Of a stretch of DNA of 64,000 nucleotides, positions 45,516 to 54,270 are shown one piece after another. This stretch comes from Acidobacteriota bacterium (GTDB lineage Bacteria > Acidobacteriota > Blastocatellia > Pyrinomonadales > Pyrinomonadaceae): assembly GCA_016700175.1 (NCBI GenBank), contig CP065003.1, positions 816,001 through 880,000 on the forward strand, in the 5' to 3' direction. Each line of letters begins with the position of its first letter. The first letter of the stretch is position 1. Position numbers and translations under genes: made by a program. The notes beneath the pieces were generated by a model that had not been told where the DNA came from, did not search any database, and saw nothing but the letters and a program-made list of their open reading frames with translations.

Positions 45516-47627
45516 ATGCGATCAAATAGACTTAGGCAATTCTGCGCCTCCGCGCTTATGTTTGCGCTGGCGTCGATGACGCTCGGCCAGTCCACACCGT
45601 TCCTGACCGACAGCGAGATACGTATGCTTCGAAACGAGATCTCCGGCGACCGCTCTTACGAGCACATACGCGTGCTGACCCAGTGGCACCGCGATTCCGG
45701 GATGGAAGGCTATTTCAAAGCGATGGACTACGTCGCCGCCGAAGCGAAGAAGAACGGCCTTGCAGACGTGAAGATCATCCCGCAGCCGCTCTCCGGGAAC
45801 TACACCGCCGTCTCCGGCGAGCTCTGGATGACGGAGCCCGTCGAACTGAAGCTCGCCGACATAGGCGACCACGCGCTTTACCTTTCGGACAACAGCCGCG
45901 ACGCGGATATCGAGGCGGATCTTGTGTGGGGCGGAAACGGGACAGACGAGGACCTTGCCGGGCTCGATGTCAAAGGCAAGATCGTGCTGATCAACGGAAA
46001 CCCGGGTTTCGGTGTCGCGAACGCCGTTTACAAGCACGGCGCGGCGGGAGTGATCGCTTACACGACCTCGGAACAGAAAAGCATGCTCGATTTCCCCGAC
46101 CAGATCCCCTGGACGCGGATCCCCGATCCTCCGAGGGGCACGAAAGGATCGTTCGCGTTCAACCTCTCGCCCCGAAAAGGAGACACGCTCCGCCGGGTAC
46201 TTCAGACGGAGGGCGAGCAGGATTTCTTCGCGACAGGTGTCAGGGCTCCGGGCGGAAAAGTGAAAGTGCGCGCGAAGGTCGATACGAAGTTCGGGGACGA
46301 GAACGAGCGCACGGGCACGGGCATGGTCGAGGGCTGGATACGCGGCACGAAGTATAAGGACCAGCAGATCGTGATCACCGCGCACCTTCAGGAAGAGCAG
46401 GGCTCGGCGAACGACGACGGAAGCGGCTCCGGCAACATACTCGAGCTCGCGCGCGTGTTCAACAAGCTGATCGCGGAAGGAAAGATCCCTCCGCCGCTTC
46501 GCGACATACGTTTCTGGTGGACGGACGAGATCTACTCGGAGTACCGGTACTTCCGCGACAATCCGGGTTCGGAGAAGCAGATGCTCGCCAATCTTCACCA
46601 GGACATGACAGGCGCCAAGCAGTCGATGGGCAGCCGCGTTCAGCACCTGATCCACGCTCCGCATTCGAGGACGTCGTATCTCGACGCGCTGTTCGAGAGC
46701 ATAGGCGAGTTCGTGATCAAGACGAACAACGCGTTCATCACAGCCGGCAGACAGGGAGGATATGAACGTCCGTTCTCTCAGCCGATCATCGCGACAAGGG
46801 GAACCCGAGAGGCCTACAACGCGCGCTTCGTCCCGTACTTCGCATCTTCCGACAATCTTGTCTTTGTCGAGGGAGCGATCGGAGTGCCTTCCGTCGCGCT
46901 CATCAACTGGGACGATTACTACATACATTCATCGGACGACGACCTTGGGAACATCGACCAGACCCAGCTTCAGAGGAACAACTTCATCGTCGGCGCGATG
47001 GCATTTTATCTCGCCTACGCGGAGGCGGAGGATGTGCCCCTGCTGGCGGCGGAAACGTATGCTCAGGGAGCGAGGAGGCTTGCGAACGACCTGCATAAGG
47101 CTCTGTTGATCGTGGAGGCTCGCGAAGGTCTTATGGACGCCCGTAACCAGATCATTCAGGGCGGGCTCCGGGAAGAGAGGGCGCTGGAATCAATGAAGCA
47201 GATCGCCGGAAACGATGAGGCGGCGAATCGCTCTATCACGAGATATCTTGCACTGAACAAGACGCGCACCGAACGCATGCTTCAGGAAATCGGCGAGGCT
47301 TCCGGGCTCGGTAACGAGGACGAAGGAGACTATTTACTCTCCCCTCCGGAGAGGGCGGCCAAGGCGAAGATCCCGGAAAATGCAGTATCTCTGGAAGAAT
47401 ACTTCTCAAAGCGCCGAAACGTGCCGACCTCGCTCCACCCAGTGATGCGCTCGGAGGTGTTCAACTTCGTGGACGGAAAGCGTAGTTACCTTGATATCTA
47501 TCACGCGGTCCGGGCCGAGGCGGGTGCGGCCGGGAGGTTTCTCTACGGCGAGGTGAAGCTCGATGACGTCGTGAAGCTCCTGGACGCGAACGTCGAGTCG
47601 GGAGCGCTGAAACTCGCGGGTCAATAA
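45516..47627 (+). CDS. Exported M28-family aminopeptidase with PA domain
   Basis: A 703-residue protein with signal peptide (FCASALMFALASMTLGQ). An N-terminal region leads into a PA insert (DVKGKIVLINGNPGFGVANAV, HGAAGVIAYTT). The M28 metal site follows: VITAHLQEEQGSANDDGSGS (His and Asp), RFWWTDEIYSEYRYF (Glu), LHQDMTG (Asp) and IHSSDDDLGNID (His). The last 150 residues are helical and close with a small domain (FVDGKRSYLDIYHAVRAEAG) seen at the end of other bacterial M28 proteins. GAGG six bases before the ATG supports the start. It probably releases N-terminal amino acids from peptides in the periplasm or outside. Confidence 0.92.
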   Translation: MRSNRLRQFCASALMFALASMTLGQSTPFLTDSEIRMLRNEISGDRSYEHIRVLTQWHRDSGMEGYFKAMDYVAAEAKKNGLADVKIIPQPLSGNYTAVSGELWMTEPVELKLADIGDHALYLSDNSRDADIEADLVWGGNGTDEDLAGLDVKGKIVLINGNPGFGVANAVYKHGAAGVIAYTTSEQKSMLDFPDQIPWTRIPDPPRGTKGSFAFNLSPRKGDTLRRVLQTEGEQDFFATGVRAPGGKVKVRAKVDTKFGDENERTGTGMVEGWIRGTKYKDQQIVITAHLQEEQGSANDDGSGSGNILELARVFNKLIAEGKIPPPLRDIRFWWTDEIYSEYRYFRDNPGSEKQMLANLHQDMTGAKQSMGSRVQHLIHAPHSRTSYLDALFESIGEFVIKTNNAFITAGRQGGYERPFSQPIIATRGTREAYNARFVPYFASSDNLVFVEGAIGVPSVALINWDDYYIHSSDDDLGNIDQTQLQRNNFIVGAMAFYLAYAEAEDVPLLAAETYAQGARRLANDLHKALLIVEAREGLMDARNQIIQGGLREERALESMKQIAGNDEAANRSITRYLALNKTRTERMLQEIGEASGLGNEDEGDYLLSPPERAAKAKIPENAVSLEEYFSKRRNVPTSLHPVMRSEVFNFVDGKRSYLDIYHAVRAEAGAAGRFLYGEVKLDDVVKLLDANVESGALKLAGQ

Positions 47628-47640
47628 TAAGAAGTGTCAC

Positions 47641-47836
47641 CGCAGAGAGCACAGGGAACGCAGAGTTATCAGAGAGGGCTCGGTGGTCTCTGTCTTCTCC
47701 GTGGTGAATTCCAGAGGGTTGAATAATTCACGGGATTTGCCGACAATGTTCCGGGGCTGATTCTCTTTCCACGCCCTGATTCGCCACATAAGCATTCGCT
47801 TCGCTCACCGCAGGCGGGCCGCCTGCGCTCCAGTCG
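47641..47836. repeat. Spacer with CACAGAG-type and GGCCGCCTGCG-type repeats
   Basis: Starts with CACCGCAGAGAGCACAGGGA (47640-47659) and its approximate complement TCTCTGTCTTCTCCGTGGTG near 47686-47705, then the dispersed repeat at 47794-47836. The hairpin GGGCGGG...CCCGCCC at 47850-47867 lies just before the prepilin peptidase gene. No gene is seen. Confidence 0.55.
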
Positions 47837-47873
47837 TCAAGGGCGGGTACAAGCCCCGCCCCTGTTAATCCCG

Positions 47874-48767
47874 ATGATAATTCTTCAATCTTCCTTCGAG
47901 CTCGCCACCGGTCTTCCCGTCTGGATCGGATATCTCTTCGCTTTCCTATTCGGATCCGCGGTCGGGAGTTTCCTGAACGTCGTCATTCACCGCGTGCCGC
48001 GCGAGGAATCGATCGTCCTTCCGAGCTCCGCATGCCCGAAGTGCGGCAAGGCGATAAAGGGCTACGACAACATCCCGATCCTCAGCTGGCTGATCCTCGG
48101 AGGCAAGTGCCGCAATTGCAAAGAGCCGATCTCCGCACGGTATCCCGCCGTCGAGCTTCTGACCGGCCTTCTCTGGGTCGCCTGCTTTTGGCAGATAGGG
48201 TTCAACGCTTTCCTCCCTGTAGCGATCGTCTTCGTGACGGTAATGCTCGCGCTGATCTTCATCGACGCCGAACACATGATCCTGCCGAACGTGATCACTT
48301 ATCCGCTTCTTGTGGCGGCCTTACTTGTCCGCATTGTCTTCCCGCTCACCGTCGGGGCGCTCTATTTCACGGACATCCTTTCATTCCCTCTCACTGAACT
48401 CGCGGGCCGGCCCTTGTGGCTCGTCTCGCTCGCCGGAGCCGTTCTCGGAGGCCTCTTCGGAGGCGGATCGCTTTGGCTGATCGGCGAGATCTGGAAGCGG
48501 CTCCGAGGCGTGGACGCGATGGGAATGGGAGACGTGAAGATGATGTTCGGTGTCGGCGCGCTCCTGGGACTGAAGTTGACCTTCCTCGCGATCTTTATCG
48601 GCGCCTTTGCGGGCGCCGTTGCGGGCATCGGCTACATCGCCTACCAAAAGGAAAAGGACCTGCAGGCGCAGATCCCGTTCGGCATATTTCTCGGCGCCGG
48701 GTCCATCATCGCGATCCTCTTCGGGGATCCGCTGATCGACTGGTACCTCGGAATGTTCGGAGGCTAG
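47874..48767 (+). CDS. pilD: Prepilin peptidase / N-methyltransferase (A24A)
   Basis: A 297-residue inner-membrane bifunctional enzyme that cleaves and methylates type IV prepilins or type II pseudopilins. The N-terminal domain has GSFLNVVIHRVPREES and the zinc-binding pair ACPKCGKAIKGYDNIPILSW and GGKCRNCKEPISARYPAVE, needed for methylation. The two catalytic aspartates are in IFIDAEHMILPNVITYP and GMGDVKMMF. Eight or so hydrophobic segments match the family. A middle insert (FPLTELAGRPLWLVSLAGAV) is slightly longer than in PilD of Pseudomonas. No pilin genes adjoin it. No clear ribosome site is seen before the ATG. Confidence 0.95.
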   Translation: MIILQSSFELATGLPVWIGYLFAFLFGSAVGSFLNVVIHRVPREESIVLPSSACPKCGKAIKGYDNIPILSWLILGGKCRNCKEPISARYPAVELLTGLLWVACFWQIGFNAFLPVAIVFVTVMLALIFIDAEHMILPNVITYPLLVAALLVRIVFPLTVGALYFTDILSFPLTELAGRPLWLVSLAGAVLGGLFGGGSLWLIGEIWKRLRGVDAMGMGDVKMMFGVGALLGLKLTFLAIFIGAFAGAVAGIGYIAYQKEKDLQAQIPFGIFLGAGSIIAILFGDPLIDWYLGMFGG

Positions 48768-48771
48768 TTCT

Positions 48772-49074
48772 TCACTGGCGCCGGTTGAACGCCATCGTTT
48801 CCTCAAGACAGGCAAGCGAGCAGAAGAAGTCCGATTTGAGTTTCACGGCGTCGTCCTTCGGCGTCCACTTTCCGCACTTGGGACACCTGACGAGTTCCGT
48901 ATCGCCGGATTGCGTCTTGGGCTCAAGAGGCTTCTCGGTCGGAGGACGCATCTGGCTTCGCATCCTACGGAACGTCTGGTAGATGAACCACGCCGACTGG
49001 ATATGCTTCCGGAAATGCCACGCGACGACCGCGAGAAGGAGCAGGATGAGCCCTAAAATGATCAGCCACTTCAT
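48772..49074 (-). CDS. Small membrane-anchored zinc-ribbon protein
   Basis: A 100-residue protein: an N-terminal membrane helix (WLIILGLILLLLAVVAWHF), a basic linker, and a C-terminal four-cysteine motif RCPKCGKWTPKDDAV...FFCSLACLEE typical of short treble-clef/MYM-like zinc ribbons. Function unknown. It is convergent with the prepilin peptidase gene, whose stop is 4 bp away, and may share a bidirectional end. Confidence 0.78.
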   Translation of the reverse strand: MKWLIILGLILLLLAVVAWHFRKHIQSAWFIYQTFRRMRSQMRPPTEKPLEPKTQSGDTELVRCPKCGKWTPKDDAVKLKSDFFCSLACLEETMAFNRRQ

Positions 49075-49145
49075 ATTGCGCCGGAAACCATCCGATTCTT
49101 ACTTTGACCGCCTCCGCGGGAGAGCTTCAGCAGACTGAACAAGAC

Positions 49146-49868
49146 CTAGCCGGCGATCTTCTTCTCGATCTCCGCTATGGCGGGATTCTCCGGATCTACC
49201 TTCTTCAGCTCTTCAAGAAACTTCGCCGCGTTCTCCTTGTCGCCGGCGTCCGCGTAGGCCTGCGCGAGATAGCGCAGCGCCTTGTCGTTCTTCGGATCTA
49301 TTTCGACCGCCGCGCTTAACTCCTCGATCGCCTTCTTCGGGTCCGGGTTCTGAGCAGCAAGGAAAGAAACACCGAGTGACGTCCTGACGTTCGCGTCCTT
49401 CTCGTTCTTGGAAAGCGCATTCCGGTAGAGTTCCCTTGCCCTTTCGTTTAGCGACTCGTCCTTTTTGATCTGGCCCAGATCGAAGCTTATGTTCCCAAGT
49501 GAAACGAGCACGTCGTAGTCGTCCGGGTTCAGCTTGTGCGCCCGCTCGAGCAGCTTTGCCACTTCCTCCAGAAGCCTCGCGTCTTGCTTCATCGCGGCGT
49601 ATGTGTACAGCGCGAGACCGAGCGTTTTCTGGTACTGGAAGTTGTCCGAGTTCTGGTCCGCTTCCGCGATCTTCGCGCGTATCTCCTGGTCGGAGAGCTC
49701 CATGTTTTGCGCACGGGAGCCCGGCGGAGTCGCGGAACGCCTCAGCTCGGCGGCTTCCGCCTGCGCCGCTGCAAGTTCGCTTCTGTTAAGGGAATTCGCT
49801 ATCAGGAATCCCGCGGCGAATCCGGCAATTATGCCAATGACCGCCGCGGCGATGATCTTCGTGTTCAT
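49146..49868 (-). CDS. Membrane-anchored TPR protein
   Basis: A 240-residue protein with one N-terminal membrane segment (IIAAAVIGIIAGFAAGFLIA) followed by a Glu/Ala-rich helix and four or more tetratricopeptide repeats. Examples are AHKLNPDDYDVLVSLGNISFDL, AVEIDPKNDKALRYLAQAY and AKFLEELKKVDPENPAIAEI. It resembles CcmI/NrfG-like or Tol-Pal-associated TPR proteins in layout but has no specific signature. Most of the protein should lie in the periplasm. It is 71 bp before the zinc-ribbon gene. Confidence 0.82.
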   Translation of the reverse strand: MNTKIIAAAVIGIIAGFAAGFLIANSLNRSELAAAQAEAAELRRSATPPGSRAQNMELSDQEIRAKIAEADQNSDNFQYQKTLGLALYTYAAMKQDARLLEEVAKLLERAHKLNPDDYDVLVSLGNISFDLGQIKKDESLNERARELYRNALSKNEKDANVRTSLGVSFLAAQNPDPKKAIEELSAAVEIDPKNDKALRYLAQAYADAGDKENAAKFLEELKKVDPENPAIAEIEKKIAG

Positions 49869-49957
49869 TCAGCCAAATTTTATCAGAGGGCGTGAGGATA
49901 AGCGAAAGGCGCTTCCGCCAAGAGGCGAAAGCGCCAAAACAAGAGGAAAAGTGCTGC

Positions 49958-50227
49958 TTAGCTGTTGTTCGTCTCCGGGGCTATGTACGGAAGATCTTCG
50001 GTGCGTCTGCGCGGAAGCGGATCGGAAGCCCGCCGTCTGGGCGTGCTGTTCTGCGATCTCCTGTCGACGCTGCCGGAAGGAAGCCCCTTTCCGTGGACCG
50101 CCTCAACGAGTATCCTCGTAATCTCCTGTGAAAGCGTCCGGTGCTCCATTGCCGCGCGCCTCTTTAGCGATTCTTTCAGTTCATTGGGCACATAGGCCCC
50201 TATGAAGACTCCTTTACGATTTGCCAT
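49958..50227 (-). CDS. Ribbon-helix-helix (Arc/CopG-like) DNA-binding protein
   Basis: An 89-residue protein. The first 45 residues form an Arc/MetJ-type fold: strand GVFIGAYVPNEL, helix KESLKRRAAMEHR, turn, helix TLSQEITRILVEAVHG. The C-terminal half is a basic, Arg-rich, probably disordered tail (DRRSQNSTPRRRASDPLPRRR). It could be an antitoxin-like or autoregulatory repressor, but no toxin gene is next to it. The start codon directly abuts a perfect palindrome, and the RNase P RNA gene lies upstream in the same direction. Confidence 0.8.
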   Translation of the reverse strand: MANRKGVFIGAYVPNELKESLKRRAAMEHRTLSQEITRILVEAVHGKGLPSGSVDRRSQNSTPRRRASDPLPRRRTEDLPYIAPETNNS

Positions 50228-50241
50228 AGTGATCGATCACT
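50228..50241. promoter_or_regulatory. 14-bp perfect palindrome at the start codon of the RHH gene
   Basis: AGTGATCGATCACT is self-complementary and lies immediately before the ATG (50225-50227), after the ribosome site AAGGAG. It is a good candidate operator for the ribbon-helix-helix protein itself. Confidence 0.5.
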
Positions 50242-50269
50242 CCTTCCAAACTTTTCGCACCGATTTAGC

Positions 50270-50674
50270 GCCCCGAAATCCCCGGGATCCATAAGCCGAA
50301 TTCTGTTTCCCGGCCGAAGCCGGGAGGTAATCATTCGTCTGGGCCGCCCGTTGCCGGACGGCTCTAGCGACCTACCCGGAAACGCCTCCCGGATGACTCC
50401 GGGAACCCGGACGAGCAGCCCGGATCTCGTTTCCCTATTTGGTCTTGCACCTCGAGGAGTTTGCCTGGCCGCGGATGTCGCCACCCGCGCCGGTGAGCTC
50501 TTACCTCACCATTTCACCCATCACCTTTCGGCTGGCCTGCTTTCTGTTGCACTTGTCGTCACCCGCCGAAGCGGGCGCCCGGCCGTTAGCCGGCTCGACG
50601 CTCTGCGGTGTTCGGACTTTCCTCTCCCGGCCTTGCGGCCGGAAGCGATTACCGGATCCAAAGGATTTCGGGGC
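50270..50674 (-). ncRNA. rnpB: RNase P RNA, bacterial class A
   Basis: The catalytic RNA that matures tRNA 5' ends, about 405 nt. Recognised on the minus strand from GAGGAAAGTCCGAACACC near the 5' end, GCCAGGCAAACTCCTCGAGG in the middle, and ACAGAATTCGGCTTATGG near the 3' end. The two ends pair through GCCCCGAAATCC/GGATTTCGGGGC (P1), which sets the ends at 50674 and 50270. It reads toward the ribbon-helix-helix gene and follows ptsI with a 225-bp gap. Confidence 0.96.
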
Positions 50675-50681
50675 GTGCCCT

Positions 50682-50711
50682 ACTATAACAAAAGTTGTTG
50701 AACAGCAACAA
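50682..50711 (-). promoter_or_regulatory. Promoter of rnpB
   Basis: Minus-strand TTGTTG at 50711-50706, an 18-base spacer, then TATAGT at 50687-50682; transcription would start near 50675, exactly at the P1 stem. An inverted repeat GTTGTTGCTGTTCAACAAC covers the -35 and spacer. Confidence 0.65.
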
Positions 50712-50899
50712 CTCAGCTTTTAATTATTGACCTGTGTACAACCCGAATTCGGACCGTATTCCATTTTGCGGTCCGCTTCTCCCCGTACACCCGGTCGAAG
50801 GCACTTCTGCCCGACACTCCGCGAGTTGATTTAACACTCATCTTATATGTCTAAAGGTGTTGAACTTCTAGAAAACAGGAAAGACAGGCAGGAGGCCTA

Positions 50900-52708
50900 T
50901 CAGCGCCTCCGGAAGGAAAGCAGCGAATCGAAATCCACAAGGCCGCCCCATTTCTCCTGGAAAATGCGGCGAATGCCATCGTCCCGCTCGTCGCCGTCGG
51001 GAAGCTTCTCGATCTCTTTCAGAGCTTCTTCGCATTCTTCCACCGCGATCTTCGAGACGAGAGAGCGGACCCTCGTGAGCGAGTTGATGTTCATAGAGAA
51101 CTCGCGTGCGCCCAGACCGAGCAGGATGGGAACGTAGAGGGGCGAACCCGCCATTTCCCCGCACACGAGAGCACCCTTTCCTTTCGAACGCGCGGCGTCG
51201 AGCACGATCCGAAGGCTCTTCAGCACCGAGCTGTGAACGGTCCTGAACCAGTCGGCGACCTCCTCGTTGTCACGGTCGACGGCGAGCAGGTACTGAACAA
51301 GGTCGTTCGTACCTATGTTGACAAAGTCGGCCTCTTCGAGGATACGGTCTATCGAAAGCACTGCCGCCGGAACCTCGATCATCACACCGATCTGAGGATC
51401 GCCATGCCCGATTCCGTCCGAATCGAGACGGGCCTTCTCCTCCGCAACCAGCCTTTTCGCCCATTTCACCTCTTCGCAATCGCTGATCATCGGCAGGACG
51501 ATCGAGATCGGGTGATCGGCGGCCGCCCGGAGCAAGGCTCGGATCTGTGTACGGAACTCGGCCTCATAGCGCTTGCTCAGCCGTATCCCGCGAAGCCCGA
51601 GTGCAGGGTTCTTCTCGCTTCCGTCGATCCCAACCGCGACACGGTTAATGCTCAGATCGAAGGTCCTGATCCGGATACCGTGCGAATTGGCTTCTTCCGC
51701 AATGCGAAGGTAGCTCTCGTACTGTTCGTCTTCCGAGGGATAGCCACGGAACTGGTTGAAGAGGAATTCGCTTCGGTACAGGCCGATCCCCCTGGCGCCC
51801 GACCTCGCCGCGGCCGTAAAGTCACGTGTGATATCGAGGTTCGCTCTCAGAGTGATCTCGAAACCGTCCAGCGTTTCGAGAGTCGCATCGGGGTCAATTC
51901 CCTCCGCCTCAACCTCCGCTTCTTTTCTTGAAGAGTCGAATCGTCCGAGCGTCTCTTCGGCAGGACGCAGGATGACCTTCCCTCCGTAACCGTCGACGAC
52001 TATCTTCTCTCCGGTCTCGACCGATCTCAGGAGCTGACGAATGCCCGTAACCGCGGGAAGCTCGAGCTCCCGGGCGAGAATGAATGTATGCGACGTCCAG
52101 CCTCCGCTCTCGGTAACGACCGCCGCGGGATGCTTTCGGCTCAGTTCGATGAGAGTGGAAGGATTGAGTTCCTTCGCGATGATCACCGTATCCGAATCAA
52201 GACTGTACGAGTTCTCGCCTCCTCCGCCGAGCGCGGTCAGGATCCTCTCCCCAACGTCTTCAAGATCGATGTACTTCTCCTGCAAATGCCTGTCAGACAA
52301 CGATTTATAGCGGCTTACGTATTTTTCTATTACCGTCTTCACTGCCCATTCGGCGTTGACCCTCTGATCGTGGATCATCGTTTCGATCTGGCGAAGGAGG
52401 GAAAGGTCCTCGAGAAAAAGTATGTGCGTCTCAAAGATACGCGCCTGGTTTCCCTCGCCTCCGTCGGCCGAGGCGATCTCCGAAAGCTGCTCCTTGGCGG
52501 CCCGGACCGCGGAGGTGAATCGCTCTATCTCCCTTTCCAGATCTTCCGAAGCGATCTCCCTTCGGTAGAACTGCCGCTTGGCCCCGTAAAGACACAGCGC
52601 AGTTCCAACGGTGACACCCCTGGACACGGAGCGGCCGTGCAGTGTGAGCTCTCCGGTCTTGCCGTCGTCCGGATCGCTCAACTGAGCTCGTTGTGTCCTT
52701 TCTGTCAT
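50900..52708 (-). CDS. ptsI: Phosphoenolpyruvate-protein phosphotransferase (enzyme I of PTS)
   Basis: Takes phosphate from PEP to a histidine and passes it to HPr. From the ATG at 52708 the protein is 602 residues, close to 570-590 in the family. The HPr-interacting helical part spans about 45-165, and the phospho-His207 is in ESGGWTSHTFILAR. The PEP-binding barrel carries GIGLYRSEFLF, PALGLRGIRL, IGVMIEVPAAVL, FVNIGTNDLVQYLLAVDR and CGEMAGSP (catalytic Cys). The frame extends upstream to 52870, but that part overlaps the AIM24 gene and lacks family similarity. No HPr or EII gene is in the window. Confidence 0.94.
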   Translation of the reverse strand: MTERTQRAQLSDPDDGKTGELTLHGRSVSRGVTVGTALCLYGAKRQFYRREIASEDLEREIERFTSAVRAAKEQLSEIASADGGEGNQARIFETHILFLEDLSLLRQIETMIHDQRVNAEWAVKTVIEKYVSRYKSLSDRHLQEKYIDLEDVGERILTALGGGGENSYSLDSDTVIIAKELNPSTLIELSRKHPAAVVTESGGWTSHTFILARELELPAVTGIRQLLRSVETGEKIVVDGYGGKVILRPAEETLGRFDSSRKEAEVEAEGIDPDATLETLDGFEITLRANLDITRDFTAAARSGARGIGLYRSEFLFNQFRGYPSEDEQYESYLRIAEEANSHGIRIRTFDLSINRVAVGIDGSEKNPALGLRGIRLSKRYEAEFRTQIRALLRAAADHPISIVLPMISDCEEVKWAKRLVAEEKARLDSDGIGHGDPQIGVMIEVPAAVLSIDRILEEADFVNIGTNDLVQYLLAVDRDNEEVADWFRTVHSSVLKSLRIVLDAARSKGKGALVCGEMAGSPLYVPILLGLGAREFSMNINSLTRVRSLVSKIAVEECEEALKEIEKLPDGDERDDGIRRIFQEKWGGLVDFDSLLSFRRR

Positions 52709-52754
52709 AGGAAACGGAAGTCGGACGCGGCCGGACAACGCCGGCCGCCATTGA

Positions 52755-53630
52755 TCAGCTGGAGAAACTGCCGCCCTGGTTCGGGAAGAACGGCTTGAGC
52801 AGTCCTGCAAATGCACGGAGGTTTCGGGTCTGGATGAGGATCTCGCCGGGGCCCCGGAATTCCGCCACAAGCCCCTCGCCGCTGAGCATCGACCTGAAGA
52901 AACCGCTCTTCGCGGCTTTTCTGATGTTGTATTCCATAGCTGCTTCCCATGCGACCAGGTGGCCCGTGTCCACGACGTATTGTTCGCCGGGTTTGAGGAC
53001 CCTTCGGTGGATCGCCCCGAACGAAGAAACGAACAAAAGACCTTCTCCGGATACGTGGAGCAGGAACAGCCCCTCGCCGCCGAGGAATGACTTCATCCCG
53101 CCGAATTTCGTCTCCACCGCAAGCGACGAATCGCCCGCAAGATACGAGCTCGACTGAACCAAAAACGCCTGGTTCCTCAGCTCGATCCCGACGATGTCGC
53201 CGGGAGCGCCGGGAGCGAAGGTCACCTCGCCCGGTCCGCCCTTCGCAGTAAACGTCGAAACGAACGCAGATTCCCCGCCGCCGAATCTTTTCAGCGCGCC
53301 GATCACGCCTCCTTTGAGCTCGGAATGGAGATCGATGTTCTGCGACATTGAGACCATCGCTCCCGCCTCGGCGGAGATCCCCTGCTCGGCGGCGAGCTTC
53401 ACCACCGCGAGTGCGAACGCGCCTTGGTGTTCGATCTGCCAGGTGTATCCGCGGCCGCTCCCGCGTCCGTCCTCGTCGAAATGGAACGCCTCGTTCGGCC
53501 CGCCGGGCGGCGGAGCGGAACGCGCTGCAAAATCGGGGCCGAGAGGGTCTTCATCCTCGATCCTGTATCCGCAGCTTCCACAGAACTTCGAATCGGACCG
53601 TATCTCAATAGTGCATTTAGGGCATTGCAT
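52755..53630 (-). CDS. AIM24/TIGR00266-family protein with N-terminal zinc ribbon
   Basis: A 291-residue protein. Residues 1-25 form a zinc ribbon (CPKCTIEI...FCGSCGYRI), then a short acidic linker, then an AIM24-type beta-roll. The beta-roll is seen from AEAGAMVSMSQNIDLHSELK, GALKRFGGGESAFVSTF, LAVETKFGGMKSFLGGEGLF and VVDTGHLVAWEAAMEYNI. Bacterial members have no established role; the yeast homologue is mitochondrial. It lies 28 bp after the LOG-family gene and 46 bp before ptsI, in one operon. Confidence 0.88.
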   Translation of the reverse strand: MQCPKCTIEIRSDSKFCGSCGYRIEDEDPLGPDFAARSAPPPGGPNEAFHFDEDGRGSGRGYTWQIEHQGAFALAVVKLAAEQGISAEAGAMVSMSQNIDLHSELKGGVIGALKRFGGGESAFVSTFTAKGGPGEVTFAPGAPGDIVGIELRNQAFLVQSSSYLAGDSSLAVETKFGGMKSFLGGEGLFLLHVSGEGLLFVSSFGAIHRRVLKPGEQYVVDTGHLVAWEAAMEYNIRKAAKSGFFRSMLSGEGLVAEFRGPGEILIQTRNLRAFAGLLKPFFPNQGGSFSS

Positions 53631-53658
53631 ACTTGAAATTCTCCGGCAACCACCTCTG

Positions 53659-54201
53659 TCAGGCAGTGCGCGATCTGATGATATCGACCGCCTGTGCGGC
53701 CGTTGCTGCGAAGTCGAGAAGCCCTACGTCTTCGTCACTCACGACGAGCTGTTCCTGCCAGGTCTCGACCACGGTCCGCCAGCAGTCCCCGAGCAGAACG
53801 AGCGGCCGCTTCTCGATGACGCCTGTCTGGAGCTTGTTCCAGACGAGCGAGATCTCCGTCACGGTACCCATCCCGCCGCGTATGGCGATGAAGCCGACAG
53901 AACGCGTGATCAGATTCTGCAGACGGTCGTAGAAATGGTCCGAGGCGACCTTGTCCGTAAGGTAGCGGTTCGGTTCGGACTTGAACTGGTTCATCACGAT
54001 GCCGAACACGCGGCCGCCTTTCTCGCGCGCTCCGCGGGACGCCGCCTCCATCACGCCTAGGTATCCGCCCGTGCAAATGGTAAAACCGGCCTCAGCGAGC
54101 AGCGCACCGACCTCGCGCGCTTGGGTGTATTCTTCGGAATCCTCTCGGCATTTGGAGCCGCCGAATATCGTTACGATCTTTTCAGATTCAGGAATTGCCA
54201 C
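53659..54201 (-). CDS. LOG-family protein (nucleoside 5'-monophosphate phosphoribohydrolase-like)
   Basis: A 180-residue Rossmann-fold protein of the TIGR00725/TIGR00730 type. Motifs: VTIFGGSKC at the N-terminus, GGYLGVMEAASRGAREKGGR, and GFIAIRGGMGTVTEISLVWN, which corresponds to the PGGxGTxxE catalytic motif with Arg in the first place. Plant and bacterial LOG enzymes release a free base from nucleotide monophosphates. The start is a GTG seven bases after GGGGGA. It sits in the hemD-ptsI operon. Confidence 0.87.
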   Translation of the reverse strand: MAIPESEKIVTIFGGSKCREDSEEYTQAREVGALLAEAGFTICTGGYLGVMEAASRGAREKGGRVFGIVMNQFKSEPNRYLTDKVASDHFYDRLQNLITRSVGFIAIRGGMGTVTEISLVWNKLQTGVIEKRPLVLLGDCWRTVVETWQEQLVVSDEDVGLLDFAATAAQAVDIIRSRTA

Positions 54202-54270
54202 TTGTCAGTCCCCCGACAGGAAAGGTAGGAAAAACACAATTATATTTCACGCGGGCATTAACTCAACCCG

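Noticed and set aside
45522..46928. Minus-strand open frame of 468 codons opposite the M28 gene
   Set aside because: Shadow of a well-supported peptidase gene; no motifs and no start signals.
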